DNA of 64,000 nucleotides from Gammaproteobacteria bacterium 42_54_T18 (lineage in GTDB: Bacteria > Pseudomonadota > Gammaproteobacteria > Pseudomonadales > Ketobacteraceae), in the NCBI GenBank assembly GCA_002163245.1, contig MAAL01000064.1:1-64000 (forward strand). Reading direction: 5' to 3'. The translations under genes and the position numbers were made by a program. Below are positions 11,184 to 20,894 of this stretch, piece after piece. Numbering within the stretch: the stretch's first letter is position 1; each line of letters opens with the position of its first letter. Below the pieces are notes generated by a model. That model saw only the letters and a program-made list of their open reading frames with translations, searched no databases and had not been told where the DNA came from.

Positions 11184-12603
11184 AAGCCAATCCTCCTTCC
11201 ACGGCAGTAATAAACTTATTACCTCTATCTTCAAAGCCAGCAAACATATCAAAACTTGCACATGCAGGTGAAAGCAACACTGCGCCTCCAATCTCCGCAA
11301 GTTTTCGGCTTTTGAAAACCGCCAAATCTAATGTGTCTGCATGATGAATTTCACAAACAGCTTCTAATGCAGCTTCAATTAACGGAGCGTCATCACCAAT
11401 CAATACGCAAGCCGTTACATACTGTTTTACAGTATCCTTCAGTTCCGAAAAATCAGCGCCTTTCCCAACACCACCGGCAATTAGCACCATGCCTGCCGGA
11501 TATTGCGGCCCCAATCCATTCAGCGCCGCAATTGTCGCCCCCGTATTAGTGCCCTTAGAATCATTTATCCAGGCCACCCCATCGATTTGCCCAATTACTT
11601 GACAGCGGTGAGCCAACCCCAAAAATGTTCTTAACGTATTCGCCATTGATTCATCAAGCAATCCTATAGCATTACCTATTGTTAATGCCGCTAGAGCATT
11701 CTGTACATTATGTCCTCCTGTTAGCGCCATATCATTGATAGCGAGAACCGTGGCATCATCACGATAAATATAATCGTCTACATTTACTCGTTTACATTGA
11801 TAAGTAGAGGTACCAGCGGACTGTTGTGATGAAAATGTCACAAGATTTTTAGGAGAATCCGCACCTGAGACAGTTACTGGATACGTTTTTTGATCATCTG
11901 CATTAACTACCGCAACATCACAACCATTATAAATTCGCTGCTTTGCAGTGATGTAATCATCTATACCTTCATAACGATCCAAATGATCTGGGGACACATT
12001 TAGAATGGTTGCCACAAATGCATTCAGTGTGTGTGTTGTTTCCAGCTGAAAACTCGACAATTCCAACACATAGAAGTCTGCGCCCCCCACATTTAAAGAG
12101 TCATCCGTTAAAGGATCACTTTCTACCGTCTTACCACTTAACAACACATCCATTACCGGTAAACCTATATTACCGGCAACAATTACCGAATAACCTGCTT
12201 GGCGTATCATGTCACCTACCAAGGTGGTTACCGTACTTTTTGCATTTGAGCCTGTAATAGCGACAATACGACCACCGTTATCATTTTTCTGAAGATACCT
12301 ACAAAAAAGTTCAATATCGCCAATTGCCGGCACCCCAGAATCAATAGCCTTTTTAACCGCGTTCTCTTTAAGTGAAACCCCTGGGCTAACAACCAACTCT
12401 TCCGCTCCCATCATCAAATCAATATCAAACTTACCAATGCTCACAGTAACACTGGGGTAATCCATCAATAAGTGATCAAGACCTGGAGGCTGGGCACGAT
12501 TATCTGTCACCGCAACAGGAACGCCCTGTTGCAACAAAAAACGCGCGCAGGACAGGCCGGTTTTACCCAATCCTACGACAACTTTTTGTTTAACTTGTGA
12601 CAT
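11176..12603 (-). CDS. murD: UDP-N-acetylmuramoyl-L-alanine--D-glutamate ligase
   Basis: MurD adds D-glutamate to UDP-MurNAc-L-Ala in the cytoplasm. The 475-residue protein starts with a nucleotide-binding fold (VVVGLGKTGLSCA), carries the ATP loop GSNAKST at 118-124, the central NVSPDHLDRY motif and the C-terminal NDSKGTNTGAT region. Length and motifs are normal. It overlaps ftsW and is preceded by a 51-base gap from mraY, one of the few gaps in the operon. Confidence 0.97.
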   Translation of the reverse strand: MSQVKQKVVVGLGKTGLSCARFLLQQGVPVAVTDNRAQPPGLDHLLMDYPSVTVSIGKFDIDLMMGAEELVVSPGVSLKENAVKKAIDSGVPAIGDIELFCRYLQKNDNGGRIVAITGSNAKSTVTTLVGDMIRQAGYSVIVAGNIGLPVMDVLLSGKTVESDPLTDDSLNVGGADFYVLELSSFQLETTHTLNAFVATILNVSPDHLDRYEGIDDYITAKQRIYNGCDVAVVNADDQKTYPVTVSGADSPKNLVTFSSQQSAGTSTYQCKRVNVDDYIYRDDATVLAINDMALTGGHNVQNALAALTIGNAIGLLDESMANTLRTFLGLAHRCQVIGQIDGVAWINDSKGTNTGATIAALNGLGPQYPAGMVLIAGGVGKGADFSELKDTVKQYVTACVLIGDDAPLIEAALEAVCEIHHADTLDLAVFKSRKLAEIGGAVLLSPACASFDMFAGFEDRGNKFITAVEGGLACG

Positions 12604-12654
12604 TATATCTAACTCTATTTGGTCGAATTTATATGCTTTTAAACATCTATTTGT

Positions 12655-13737
12655 CTATCTTAACTTCAACGTCGCTAATCCAATCAACACCAAAATAACG
12701 GTAATAATCCAAAACCGAACAATGACCTTCGGTTCGGCCCAACCCTTTAATTCAAAGTGATGGTGAATAGGTGCCATTCGAAATATACGACGTCCAGTTA
12801 ACTTGTAAGAACCCACCTGTAAAATCACAGAAACTGTTTCCATAACAAATACGCCCCCCATAATAAACAACACTATTTCCTGTCGTGTAATGACAGCCAA
12901 AACACCTAAAGTCGCTCCCAAAGATAACGCACCAACATCTCCCATAAATACTTGTGCGGGATAGGTGTTAAACCACAAAAAGCCCAGACCTGATCCGACA
13001 ATTGCGCCGCAAATCACAATCAATTCACCAGCCCCTTCTAAATAAGGGAAATGTAAATATTCTGCAAACTGATAGTTGCCCAATACATACGCAAAAACAC
13101 CGAGTGCGCCACCGACCATTACCGTTGGCATAATGGCTAAACCGTCAAGCCCATCAGTCAAATTCACAGCATTAGATGTTCCAACAATCACAAAATAAAC
13201 AAATATGATATAACCCCAACCCAAATCTATTTGTACATTTTTGAAAAATGGAACAAGCAACTGCGTTTCCGCTGGTGATTCTGCAGTCATATAAAGAAAA
13301 ATTGCAGCACCTAAACCGGCGACCGACTGCCAAAAATATTTCCATTTGGCAGGTAATCCACGAGAATTTTTTTGTACTACTTTACGGTAATCATCAACCC
13401 AGCCAACTGCGCCAAATACTATGGTCACAGCCATAACAACCCATACATATCGATTGCTCAAATCTGCCCATAGCAAAGTACTAACCACAATTGCTACTAA
13501 AATCAGAGCGCCCCCCATTGTTGGTGTTCCCGCTTTACTCAAATGAGACTGAGGGCCGTCATCACGAATTGTTTGTCCAATCTGATGATAACTTAGCTTC
13601 TTAATCATGACCGGACCAACAACAAACGCGATGGTTAATGCTGTTAATACGCCCAATATCCCACGCAGGGTGAGATACTGAAATACGTTAAAAAATGAAA
13701 AATACTGCGACAGAAAATCCGCCAGCCACAATAACAT
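12655..13737 (-). CDS. mraY: Phospho-N-acetylmuramoyl-pentapeptide transferase
   Basis: MraY is the integral membrane enzyme that loads phospho-MurNAc-pentapeptide onto undecaprenyl phosphate to make lipid I. The 360-residue protein has about ten membrane segments and the signature motifs [29 protein letters not shown] and PIHHHFEL, which include the catalytic aspartates and the histidine cluster. Its start overlaps the murF stop by one base. Confidence 0.98.
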   Translation of the reverse strand: MLLWLADFLSQYFSFFNVFQYLTLRGILGVLTALTIAFVVGPVMIKKLSYHQIGQTIRDDGPQSHLSKAGTPTMGGALILVAIVVSTLLWADLSNRYVWVVMAVTIVFGAVGWVDDYRKVVQKNSRGLPAKWKYFWQSVAGLGAAIFLYMTAESPAETQLLVPFFKNVQIDLGWGYIIFVYFVIVGTSNAVNLTDGLDGLAIMPTVMVGGALGVFAYVLGNYQFAEYLHFPYLEGAGELIVICGAIVGSGLGFLWFNTYPAQVFMGDVGALSLGATLGVLAVITRQEIVLFIMGGVFVMETVSVILQVGSYKLTGRRIFRMAPIHHHFELKGWAEPKVIVRFWIITVILVLIGLATLKLR

Positions 13738-15140
13738 TAGCCTTGCCCCTCAACATTATTACTTTTCTCGTTGGCAATGGTTTCCAAGTGAATTATCACC
13801 CGTTCCATTTCCGCACTTCGAGAACCTTTTATTAAAATGGAAGCTCCTTGTAATTCACTGTTAACAAATTTTGCAGCTTCCTCACACGAATCAAACCCGA
13901 CACCTTTTTTATCTCTATCGTTACCTTCAACATCCTTATAAGTCGTAAATCCAACTAGATAGTCCGAGGCATATTTCCCAACAACAATAAGCCGATCAAT
14001 TTGCATCTTAGCAGCGTAGACTCCGACTTCTCGATGCAATGAGGGTGAATGAACCCCCAGCTCAGCCATATCACCTAAAATCAGGCATTTTTTTCCAGGC
14101 ATATCGGCTAGCAAATCGATTGCAGCATGTACCGATACTGGGTTCGCATTGTAGGTATCGTCAATGACATGCTGCGAACCGATTGTTACTGGATATAGGC
14201 GCCCTTTTATTGCCTTAACACTTTCCAAGCCCTCTTTAATTTCCTCTAAGCTTGCTCCCACAGAACATGCCACCGCCGCCGCAGAAATAGCATTTAGCAC
14301 ACTAAACTTTCCTAGTAACGGTAAAGATATTTCGATCGTTCCAATATCGCAATTTAGTACAAATTGATACTTACCGTTTTGACTAAGTGTTAGCTGCGAG
14401 CCAAAAAAATCTGCACTGCTATTTTCTAGAGAAAAACAGACTTGCTTCGCTCCCGAAGTATTTTTCTGCCAATAGTTATAAAACTCATCATCTCGATTCA
14501 GTACTGCAACACCATCTGCATTTAAACTTTGAAAAATTTCACCCTTAGCTTTTGCAACATTCTCTTTCGAACCAAAGCCTTCAATGTGAGCATCACCCGC
14601 ATTAATCACCACAGCAACATCAGGCCGGGTCAAATTGGCGGTATATGCAATTTCACCTAAGTGATTCGCACCTAACTCAATAACAGCATATTCATGGTCC
14701 GCAGACAGTTTTAACAACGTTAAGGGAACACCAATGTCATTATTAAAATTACCCTGAGTAAAATGTGTCTTCCCTCTCAAACTTAAAATAGTGGCAATCA
14801 TTTCCTTTAGTGTGGTTTTTCCACAACTACCAGTGACCGCAACCATTGACAATTGGAATTGTGCACGCCACTCAGCAGCCAATTGACCAAGCCCTGACCA
14901 AGTATCCTTTACCAAAATAGTAGGTAGCGAAGTATCCACCGGCTTACTAACCAGGGCCGCTACTGCGCCGTTCTTTTTCGCTACATCAAGATATTCATGT
15001 CCATCAAAATTGGGCCCACGCAAGGCAACAAATAAATCGCCCGTTTTTATTGTTCGTGTATCAATACTAACGGATGAAAATCTAACATCTTGACCCTTTA
15101 GCTCTCCGTTTATTTTTATTGCAGCATTAGAAATCAACAT
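13737..15140 (-). CDS. murF: UDP-MurNAc-tripeptide--D-Ala-D-Ala ligase
   Basis: MurF adds the D-Ala-D-Ala dipeptide made by Ddl, completing the soluble pentapeptide precursor. The 467-residue protein has the ATP loop GSCGKTT at 104-110, the central [10 protein letters not shown] region and the C-terminal [10 protein letters not shown] motif. It overlaps murE by seven bases. Length is normal. Confidence 0.97.
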   Translation of the reverse strand: MLISNAAIKINGELKGQDVRFSSVSIDTRTIKTGDLFVALRGPNFDGHEYLDVAKKNGAVAALVSKPVDTSLPTILVKDTWSGLGQLAAEWRAQFQLSMVAVTGSCGKTTLKEMIATILSLRGKTHFTQGNFNNDIGVPLTLLKLSADHEYAVIELGANHLGEIAYTANLTRPDVAVVINAGDAHIEGFGSKENVAKAKGEIFQSLNADGVAVLNRDDEFYNYWQKNTSGAKQVCFSLENSSADFFGSQLTLSQNGKYQFVLNCDIGTIEISLPLLGKFSVLNAISAAAVACSVGASLEEIKEGLESVKAIKGRLYPVTIGSQHVIDDTYNANPVSVHAAIDLLADMPGKKCLILGDMAELGVHSPSLHREVGVYAAKMQIDRLIVVGKYASDYLVGFTTYKDVEGNDRDKKGVGFDSCEEAAKFVNSELQGASILIKGSRSAEMERVIIHLETIANEKSNNVEGQG

Positions 15141-16702
15141 TGATCACCCCCTGAAACTGAGTACTGTAAACGTTCACATAATACTTTCTCAGCAACATCC
15201 TTATCTGAGTACGGGTGCTTTTTTCCATTTATTTCCTGGTAGTTCTCATGACCTTTTCCAGCCAATAAAATCAGATCATCATTTGCAGCATTCATCACCG
15301 CGCAACGAACAGCTTCTTCTCGGTTCAATTCGACCTGATAAGCAGCTCCCATTCCAATACCTTCTTCAATCTCTTTAACAATCTCACCTGCACTTTCACT
15401 TCGAGGGTTATCCGCTGTAATTACCATTCGGTCTGCGTATTTAGCAGCCATCGCCCCCATTTCAGGTCTTTTCCCTTTATCTCTTTCACCACCACAACCA
15501 AAAACACACCACAACTTACCTTCGCAATGGGGCTTCAATGCTGTTAAAGCTTTCTCTAACGCATCCGGCGTATGTGCAAAATCGACGATCACACCAGGAA
15601 GTTCGACACCTGAATTTTCCACTGCCAAGTTAGACGCTGACAGGCCAACCTCCTGCATTCTTCCTGGTACCTGAGAGATAGAATTGAGCGCTAAAGCAAT
15701 TTGCTTAATATCATATTGCTGACAATGCAACACTGTCGCTACCGCCAACAGATTGGAGACATTAAACTCACCAACCAGCTGATTCTTCACATTTTCCCGA
15801 CCTCCTGAGATCGCTAAAATAAATTCTAACCCTCGCTTTGAAAACGCTATATCTTCAGCTCGTACGTCTGCAGCAGAAGATATATGTGAAAAAGTAACCA
15901 CTTCAACATCATCAGCGATATAACCTGTTAATGCCATTACATCAATATCATCGGCATTTAATATCACCTGCCGAACCCCAGGCCACATAACTAAATCTGC
16001 TTTTGCTCGTTGGTAAGCCTCCATACTTCCATGATAATCAAGATGGTCACGAGTGATATTAGTCACCACAGCAATATCAATATTAGTACCCAACAATCGA
16101 CCTTGTGCCAAACCATGAGACGAAGCTTCCATCGCCACAACACTTATATTTTCTTGGGCAAAACCTGCTAACAATTTCTGTATTTGCAACGCATCGGGGG
16201 TAGTATTTTTCGTTTCTTTAAGTTGCCCTAAAACACCATTCCCTAGCGTCCCTATAACCGCACCTTTATTACCCATAGAATCTATCGACTCTGCAATCAT
16301 CTGAGTAACACTAGTTTTTCCATTAGTACCTGTTACGGCAACTACGGCTAGCTGTGAGGAAGGCGCGCCCCAAAACAATGCCGCAATCTCCCCCACCGCA
16401 TGCCGTAAGTCTTCAACCATAAGAACCGGTACGTTAAGATCGGAACAATCAAATACCTGACTTTCATCTGACTCAACGATGACTGCTACGGCACCCTTCT
16501 CGATAGCAGCCTGAATATACTGTCGACCATCAGCTATTACACCAGGGTAAGCAAAAAAAACATCTCCAGCTTTTACGGTACGGCTATCCAATGATAGGCC
16601 TCGAACTTGCCGCTGCTGATCTGTTTCAGTTAGTGCGCTACTCGAAAACAAGTCTCCCAACGTTGTGCCAACAGGTATCATTTTATTTGACCCAGTACTC
16701 AT
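15134..16702 (-). CDS. murE: UDP-MurNAc-L-Ala-D-Glu--meso-diaminopimelate ligase
   Basis: MurE adds the third residue of the stem peptide. The ATP loop GTNGKT is at 125-130, and the C-terminal DNPR motif (in ITADNPRSE) marks specificity for meso-diaminopimelate rather than lysine, as expected in a Gram-negative. The protein is 522 residues, slightly longer than average. Its start overlaps the ftsI stop by four bases. Confidence 0.97.
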   Translation of the reverse strand: MSTGSNKMIPVGTTLGDLFSSSALTETDQQRQVRGLSLDSRTVKAGDVFFAYPGVIADGRQYIQAAIEKGAVAVIVESDESQVFDCSDLNVPVLMVEDLRHAVGEIAALFWGAPSSQLAVVAVTGTNGKTSVTQMIAESIDSMGNKGAVIGTLGNGVLGQLKETKNTTPDALQIQKLLAGFAQENISVVAMEASSHGLAQGRLLGTNIDIAVVTNITRDHLDYHGSMEAYQRAKADLVMWPGVRQVILNADDIDVMALTGYIADDVEVVTFSHISSAADVRAEDIAFSKRGLEFILAISGGRENVKNQLVGEFNVSNLLAVATVLHCQQYDIKQIALALNSISQVPGRMQEVGLSASNLAVENSGVELPGVIVDFAHTPDALEKALTALKPHCEGKLWCVFGCGGERDKGKRPEMGAMAAKYADRMVITADNPRSESAGEIVKEIEEGIGMGAAYQVELNREEAVRCAVMNAANDDLILLAGKGHENYQEINGKKHPYSDKDVAEKVLCERLQYSVSGGDQC

Positions 16703-18435
16703 GAGCTGCCCCCGTTAGCAAACGACGCTTTCACCCACTGCCCTGGAACTCGATCTGGAACCACTTGCTTCACACGCAACAGTCCCGCCATAACGCGGGA
16801 GAATATTGGCGCGGCAACTTGCCCACCATAATATTGATCGCCTTTTGGATCATCCACGACTACCACCAGCGCAATACGCGGATTTTCAATTGGAGCTACA
16901 CCGGCAAATAACGCAGTGTATTTATGATCTTCATAACCGCCATTTGCACTAGCTTTATGTACCGTTCCAGTCTTACCTCCGACCCGATATCCAGGAACCC
17001 TCGCTCGCCTTGCCGTACCCTTATCACCCGTAACTTTTTCAATCATGGCAAGGACATCTACAGCAACCGATTTATCCATCACTCGATCAACAAAACCATC
17101 ATCATTTAAATTATGATTAGCATTCAATTTTAATAATGAGGTCTGATGCTTAATCCCACCGCTACCTAACACAGCGTAAGCTTGCGCTAACTGCAAAGCA
17201 GTAACTGAGAGCCCATACCCATATGACATCGTAGCGACTTCAATCGGGCGCCAACGCTCTTTCATCGGTAGCAACCCAGCACTCTCTCCCGGAAAACCCA
17301 CCCCTGTAGACTGACCCAAACCTAATCGTGAGAAATAGCTACTTACAGCACCAGGCTCTAACGAAAGCGCTAATTTTGTCACCCCAACGTTACTCGACTT
17401 CGCAATAATGGTTCCCACGTCAATAACACCGTAGTTCCCCATATCACGAATACGCTTACGTCCGACCTTTACAAAGCCTGGCGCCGTATTTACTAAACTT
17501 TCAGGCTTCCAGCGTCCACTTTCCAATGCTGCAGATACGGTAAATGGTTTCACCGTTGAGCCTGGTTCAAATAAATCCGTTACCGCTCGATTCCGAAAGT
17601 GCGCAACATCTTTACGAGCTCTATTATTGGGATTGTACGACGGCTGATTTACCATCGCTAACACTTCACCCGTTTCAATGTCTATTGCAACGGCGCTTCC
17701 TGCATGAGCTTTATACTCTTTTACTGCCGTAAGTAACTCTCGATACGCCAAATATTGAGCGCGAAGATCAATGCTTAACGTTATATCTTGTCCTGGTTCA
17801 GCATTTTTTATTAAGCCAATATCTTTAACGACACGTCCGTGTAAATCTTTTACGACACGCTTCTTACCGGGGGTTCCATTTAAAATTTCGTTATATGCTA
17901 ACTCAATACCTTCCTGCCCTTTCTCATCAATATTGGTAAAACCGACAACATGAGCAGCAACCTCTCCCGCAGGGTAATAACGTCGGTACTCTGTCAAGCC
18001 ATGAACACCCGGCAATTTCATTTTTAAAATTTCACTGGCTCTCTGTGGCGTCATATGTCGGCGCAAATAAATAAATTGTTTACTTTGATTACCCAGAATA
18101 CGATTCCGTAAGCGTGTCTCACTGGTACCTAATTTCTTAGCTAACAACGGCCATTGAACTTGCATCCCAATAAGTTGTTTCGGGTTAGCCCACACAGTTG
18201 TGACTGGCGTACTTACCGCCAAAGGTTCATTATTTCTATCTTTAATCATGCCTCGGTGAGCGGGAATCACTGCAGTACGCAAAACCCTCTTATCGCCCTG
18301 GTTCTGCAAAAAGTTTTTATCAACCACATAAAGATAACTAACTCGACCCGCAACAGCTAAAGCCGCGCACAACATAACTGCCACAACAAAGTAGAAACGC
18401 CAAGAAAAATTTCTTTCTTGCTCATGCTCGCTCAC
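16699..18435 (-). CDS. ftsI: Septal transpeptidase FtsI (PBP3)
   Basis: FtsI is the class B penicillin-binding protein that crosslinks septal peptidoglycan with FtsW. The 578-residue protein has a short cytoplasmic tail, one membrane anchor (about 13-34), a pedestal domain and a transpeptidase domain. The active-site set is complete: S293-T-V-K296, S347-S-N349 and K488-T-G-T491. The start overlaps the ftsL stop (ATGA-type). Confidence 0.98.
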   Translation of the reverse strand: MSEHEQERNFSWRFYFVVAVMLCAALAVAGRVSYLYVVDKNFLQNQGDKRVLRTAVIPAHRGMIKDRNNEPLAVSTPVTTVWANPKQLIGMQVQWPLLAKKLGTSETRLRNRILGNQSKQFIYLRRHMTPQRASEILKMKLPGVHGLTEYRRYYPAGEVAAHVVGFTNIDEKGQEGIELAYNEILNGTPGKKRVVKDLHGRVVKDIGLIKNAEPGQDITLSIDLRAQYLAYRELLTAVKEYKAHAGSAVAIDIETGEVLAMVNQPSYNPNNRARKDVAHFRNRAVTDLFEPGSTVKPFTVSAALESGRWKPESLVNTAPGFVKVGRKRIRDMGNYGVIDVGTIIAKSSNVGVTKLALSLEPGAVSSYFSRLGLGQSTGVGFPGESAGLLPMKERWRPIEVATMSYGYGLSVTALQLAQAYAVLGSGGIKHQTSLLKLNANHNLNDDGFVDRVMDKSVAVDVLAMIEKVTGDKGTARRARVPGYRVGGKTGTVHKASANGGYEDHKYTALFAGVAPIENPRIALVVVVDDPKGDQYYGGQVAAPIFSRVMAGLLRVKQVVPDRVPGQWVKASFANGGSS

Positions 18436-18740
18436 TGGCTCACCATCACAATCTTATTTGGCTCCGGTACAATCATTTTTAATCGTTTGCTCGCTAGCCG
18501 CTCCACGCGATTAAAAGATCCCCAAGTGCTTTGCTCTAATAACAGCTGTCCCCACTCCACTTCCATGTCATTTCGCATATTTTGTAGCTGCTGAAACTCA
18601 GCAACAAGCTTACGCGTTTGATACGTTGAATAAATCACCGAAATTGCAGATAACACAACCAACAAAGCGACCGTGGCTACAAAGAACCACGATCGCTGAT
18701 GAAATACTGCGTTATTACTTATTGTCGGTAATGCTGTCAT
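18432..18740 (-). CDS. ftsL: Cell division protein FtsL
   Basis: This is a 102-residue bitopic protein with one membrane segment (about 17-39) followed by a coiled-coil periplasmic helix (about 42-75) and a conserved short C-terminal stretch. FtsL forms the FtsQLB complex that activates FtsW/FtsI. Sequence conservation in the family is low, so the call depends on size, topology and the invariant position between rsmH and ftsI. Confidence 0.93.
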   Translation of the reverse strand: MTALPTISNNAVFHQRSWFFVATVALLVVLSAISVIYSTYQTRKLVAEFQQLQNMRNDMEVEWGQLLLEQSTWGSFNRVERLASKRLKMIVPEPNKIVMVSQ

Positions 18741-18746
18741 TTTCCT

Positions 18747-19688
18747 TTACGCTAACTTTTCTGCGACTCGCAACACTGCACTGCGAGCGCGTACATTAAC
18801 ATCCAGCTCATCAGCAGATGCTTTCTGAGCCTTACCCAAGCTTTTCAATCGTTTATTCAACTGACTATCCAGCACTGGCAAACCCGCTGGAAAATCATCA
18901 CCTTTGACATGTTTTTGAATGAATTTTTTTACAATCCTGTCTTCTAATGAATGGAAACTTATCACCGAGAAATGTCCACCAACCATCAGCATTTCTAACC
19001 CATCATTTAAACAAGTCTTTAAATCATCCAATTCTTTATTTAGATATATTCGAATTCCCTGAAATGAACGTGTTGCTGGATGTTTATGTTTTTCTTTTAC
19101 AGGTCTTGCCTTATCAATCAGTTCTGCAAGTTCCAATGTTGTTGTTAATGGTCTTTCTACTCTCTCAGCTACAATTGCTTTCGCGATTCGTAAACCGAAC
19201 TTTTCTTCCCCATAGACTTTTAATACGGTAGTAATCTCTTCTTCGCTGGCAACGGCCAACCACTCTGCAGCCGTCATACCACTCGCATTGTCCATCCTCA
19301 TATCAAGCGGGCCTTCTCTCATAAAACTAAAACCACGCTCCGCATCATCCAACTGAGGGGAAGAAACCCCCAGATCAAGTAAGATGCCACTCACCTTCCC
19401 CTCATACCCCTTAGCCGTTACCACCGCAGCAATATCTGCAAATGATCCATGGTGTATTTCGAAACGGCTATCTTCTTGCTCTAGTAGCTTACCAATCGTG
19501 ATGGCTTCTGGGTCTTTATCAAATGCCAGCACGCGAGCCTCTTCCCCCAACTGCTTAAGAAGCTCGCGTGTATGACCTCCCCGCCCAAACGTACCATCGA
19601 TATAGAAACCATTATCGTCAGTGATAACACCGTCAATAGTTTCAGTTAAAAGCACTGCATTGTGAGTAAGCTCATTTGTCGACATCAT
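18747..19688 (-). CDS. rsmH: 16S rRNA m4C1402 methyltransferase
   Basis: RsmH methylates N4 of C1402 in the 16S rRNA decoding centre; RsmI, also in this window, adds the 2'-O-methyl group to the same nucleotide. The 313-residue protein shows the AdoMet-binding DGTFGRGGHT at 31-40 and the family signature GILLDLGVSSPQLD. Its start overlaps the mraZ stop as ATGA. Confidence 0.97.
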   Translation of the reverse strand: MMSTNELTHNAVLLTETIDGVITDDNGFYIDGTFGRGGHTRELLKQLGEEARVLAFDKDPEAITIGKLLEQEDSRFEIHHGSFADIAAVVTAKGYEGKVSGILLDLGVSSPQLDDAERGFSFMREGPLDMRMDNASGMTAAEWLAVASEEEITTVLKVYGEEKFGLRIAKAIVAERVERPLTTTLELAELIDKARPVKEKHKHPATRSFQGIRIYLNKELDDLKTCLNDGLEMLMVGGHFSVISFHSLEDRIVKKFIQKHVKGDDFPAGLPVLDSQLNKRLKSLGKAQKASADELDVNVRARSAVLRVAEKLA

Positions 19689-20143
19689 AGTGACAACGAC
19701 ATCATGTCTTCTGGCAATGGTTCATCTGCCATACTTTCCTCTTCAAGCCATGCATCCCGTTTTTCATTCCAATGAGGCTCTGACCAAATCTCAAATTTCT
19801 TACCTTGTCCGACTAACATTATTTCTTTATCTAATCCCGCATAATTTCTTAAAACTGGAGGAAGCACTAAACGCCCATTTTTATCCATATCAACATCAGT
19901 CGCATGGCCAATCAATAATCTCTGCACTCTTCTTGCAGCTTTATTAAAACTGGGTAATGCTTCAATCTTTCGTTCAATTTCCAACCACTCAGGCAGAGGG
20001 TACAAAAGTAAACATCGCTCTTCCGTATCAATTGTGGCTATTAATTGACCGGCGCAACGCTCTTGCACAGAATCACGGTAGCGTGTTGGCAATGCCATGC
20101 GCCCCTTTTGATCCAAATTTATTGCGTTAACGCCTCTAAACAC
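19685..20143 (-). CDS. mraZ: Transcriptional regulator MraZ
   Basis: MraZ is an AbrB-fold DNA-binding protein that represses its own dcw operon in E. coli. The open frame reaches 20185, but the family N-terminus FRGVNAINLDQKGR directly follows a GTG at 20143 with AGGAAG just upstream, giving 152 residues, the normal length. Both DxKGR/GRxxxP half-motifs are present (DQKGRMALPTRYR and DKNGRLVLPPVLR). A likely MraZ operator lies just upstream. Confidence 0.95.
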   Translation of the reverse strand: MFRGVNAINLDQKGRMALPTRYRDSVQERCAGQLIATIDTEERCLLLYPLPEWLEIERKIEALPSFNKAARRVQRLLIGHATDVDMDKNGRLVLPPVLRNYAGLDKEIMLVGQGKKFEIWSEPHWNEKRDAWLEEESMADEPLPEDMMSLSL

Positions 20144-20179
20144 GATGCTTCCTATAATTTCCACATTATGGCAATTTAG

Positions 20180-20214
20180 GACCAATCAGATCCACAAATA
20201 CCCACTTTCTACCA
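20180..20214 (-). promoter_or_regulatory. Probable MraZ operator: four TGG boxes at 10-base spacing
   Basis: Read on the minus strand, TGG boxes begin exactly every ten bases (plus-strand CCA at 20182-20184, 20192-20194, 20202-20204 and 20212-20214), with one full TGGG box. MraZ in E. coli binds direct TGGGN repeats at ten-base periodicity. They lie directly downstream of the -10 element, where binding would block transcription. Confidence 0.75.
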
Positions 20215-20223
20215 CTTTTTCAC

Positions 20224-20253
20224 ACTATAGGGAGCTTACAGGTACACTGTCAA
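20224..20253 (-). promoter_or_regulatory. Sigma70-type promoter of the dcw cluster (Pmra)
   Basis: On the minus strand a perfect TTGACA (20248-20253) and TATAGT (20224-20229) are separated by 18 bases, upstream of the MraZ boxes and mraZ. Confidence 0.8.
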
Positions 20254-20505
20254 GAATTAGACGCAGCCAAAATCCAATTTGGGATGTAAAAACAATGACT
20301 TACAGGTGTTTTGGAGATAAACACGAGAAAAAGGAAAAACAGAAAAGCCCTGTGATTCAAAGGCTTATTTGGCAACACTTAAAGTAGATTCTAGCCGTGA
20401 GAACATTTTGTAATAAAAAGCAGGCTTTTTTATAAGCAGTTTGATGCTTGCCATCAAACTAAATTGACTAGGCGACTATTGCGCCTAACTAGGAAAGGAA
20501 TAGGG
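20254..20505. other. Non-coding spacer between Pmra and rnpB
   Basis: No gene is visible. The part nearest rnpB holds a short hairpin, taggcg / cgccta at 20469-20487, that may mark or trim the 3' end of the RNase P transcript, but it lacks a clear T-tract. Confidence 0.5.
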
Positions 20506-20857
20506 TGAAAAGTCGGTCGATAAGCCGGGTTCTGTCGCGGACAATCATTCATCTGGGACAGCTGTCACCAACTGCCTCAAGCAACCTACCCGAATCCAGT
20601 GCGGGCCACACCTAGCGGATTCCTATTTGGTCTTGCTCCGAGTGGGGTTTACCATCGCCATGCCTGTTACCAGCCATGCGGTGCGCTCTTACCGCACCCT
20701 TTCAGCCTTACCGGCAGCAATGCTGCTTAGGCGGTCTACTCTCTGTTGCACTTTCCGTAGGCTTTCGCCCCCCAGGCGTTACCTGGCACTTTACCCTATG
20801 GAGCCCGGACTTTCCTCCCTCTAATAAATTAGAGGGCGATTGCCTGACCAACTTTTC
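20506..20857 (-). ncRNA. rnpB: RNase P RNA (bacterial type A)
   Basis: This is the catalytic RNA of RNase P, which matures tRNA 5' ends. On the minus strand it shows the hallmark GAGGAAAGTCCGGGCTCC block near the 5' end (around 20805-20825) and the 3' terminal ACCCGGCTTATCGACCGACT, which base-pair within the conserved core. Ends are estimated to within a few bases. It lies between rsmI and mraZ as in pseudomonads. Several open frames cross it in both directions and are treated as chance. Confidence 0.95.
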
Positions 20858-20864
20858 GGTGATC

Positions 20865-20893
20865 AAACTAGCTGTAAATGGCTCCAGTTGCAA
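20865..20893 (-). promoter_or_regulatory. Candidate rnpB promoter at the rsmI 3' end
   Basis: On the minus strand TTGCAA (20888-20893) and TAGTTT (20865-20870) are 17 bases apart, with the RNA 5' end about seven bases further on. The -35 box abuts the rsmI stop codon. Confidence 0.6.
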
Positions 20894-20894
20894 G

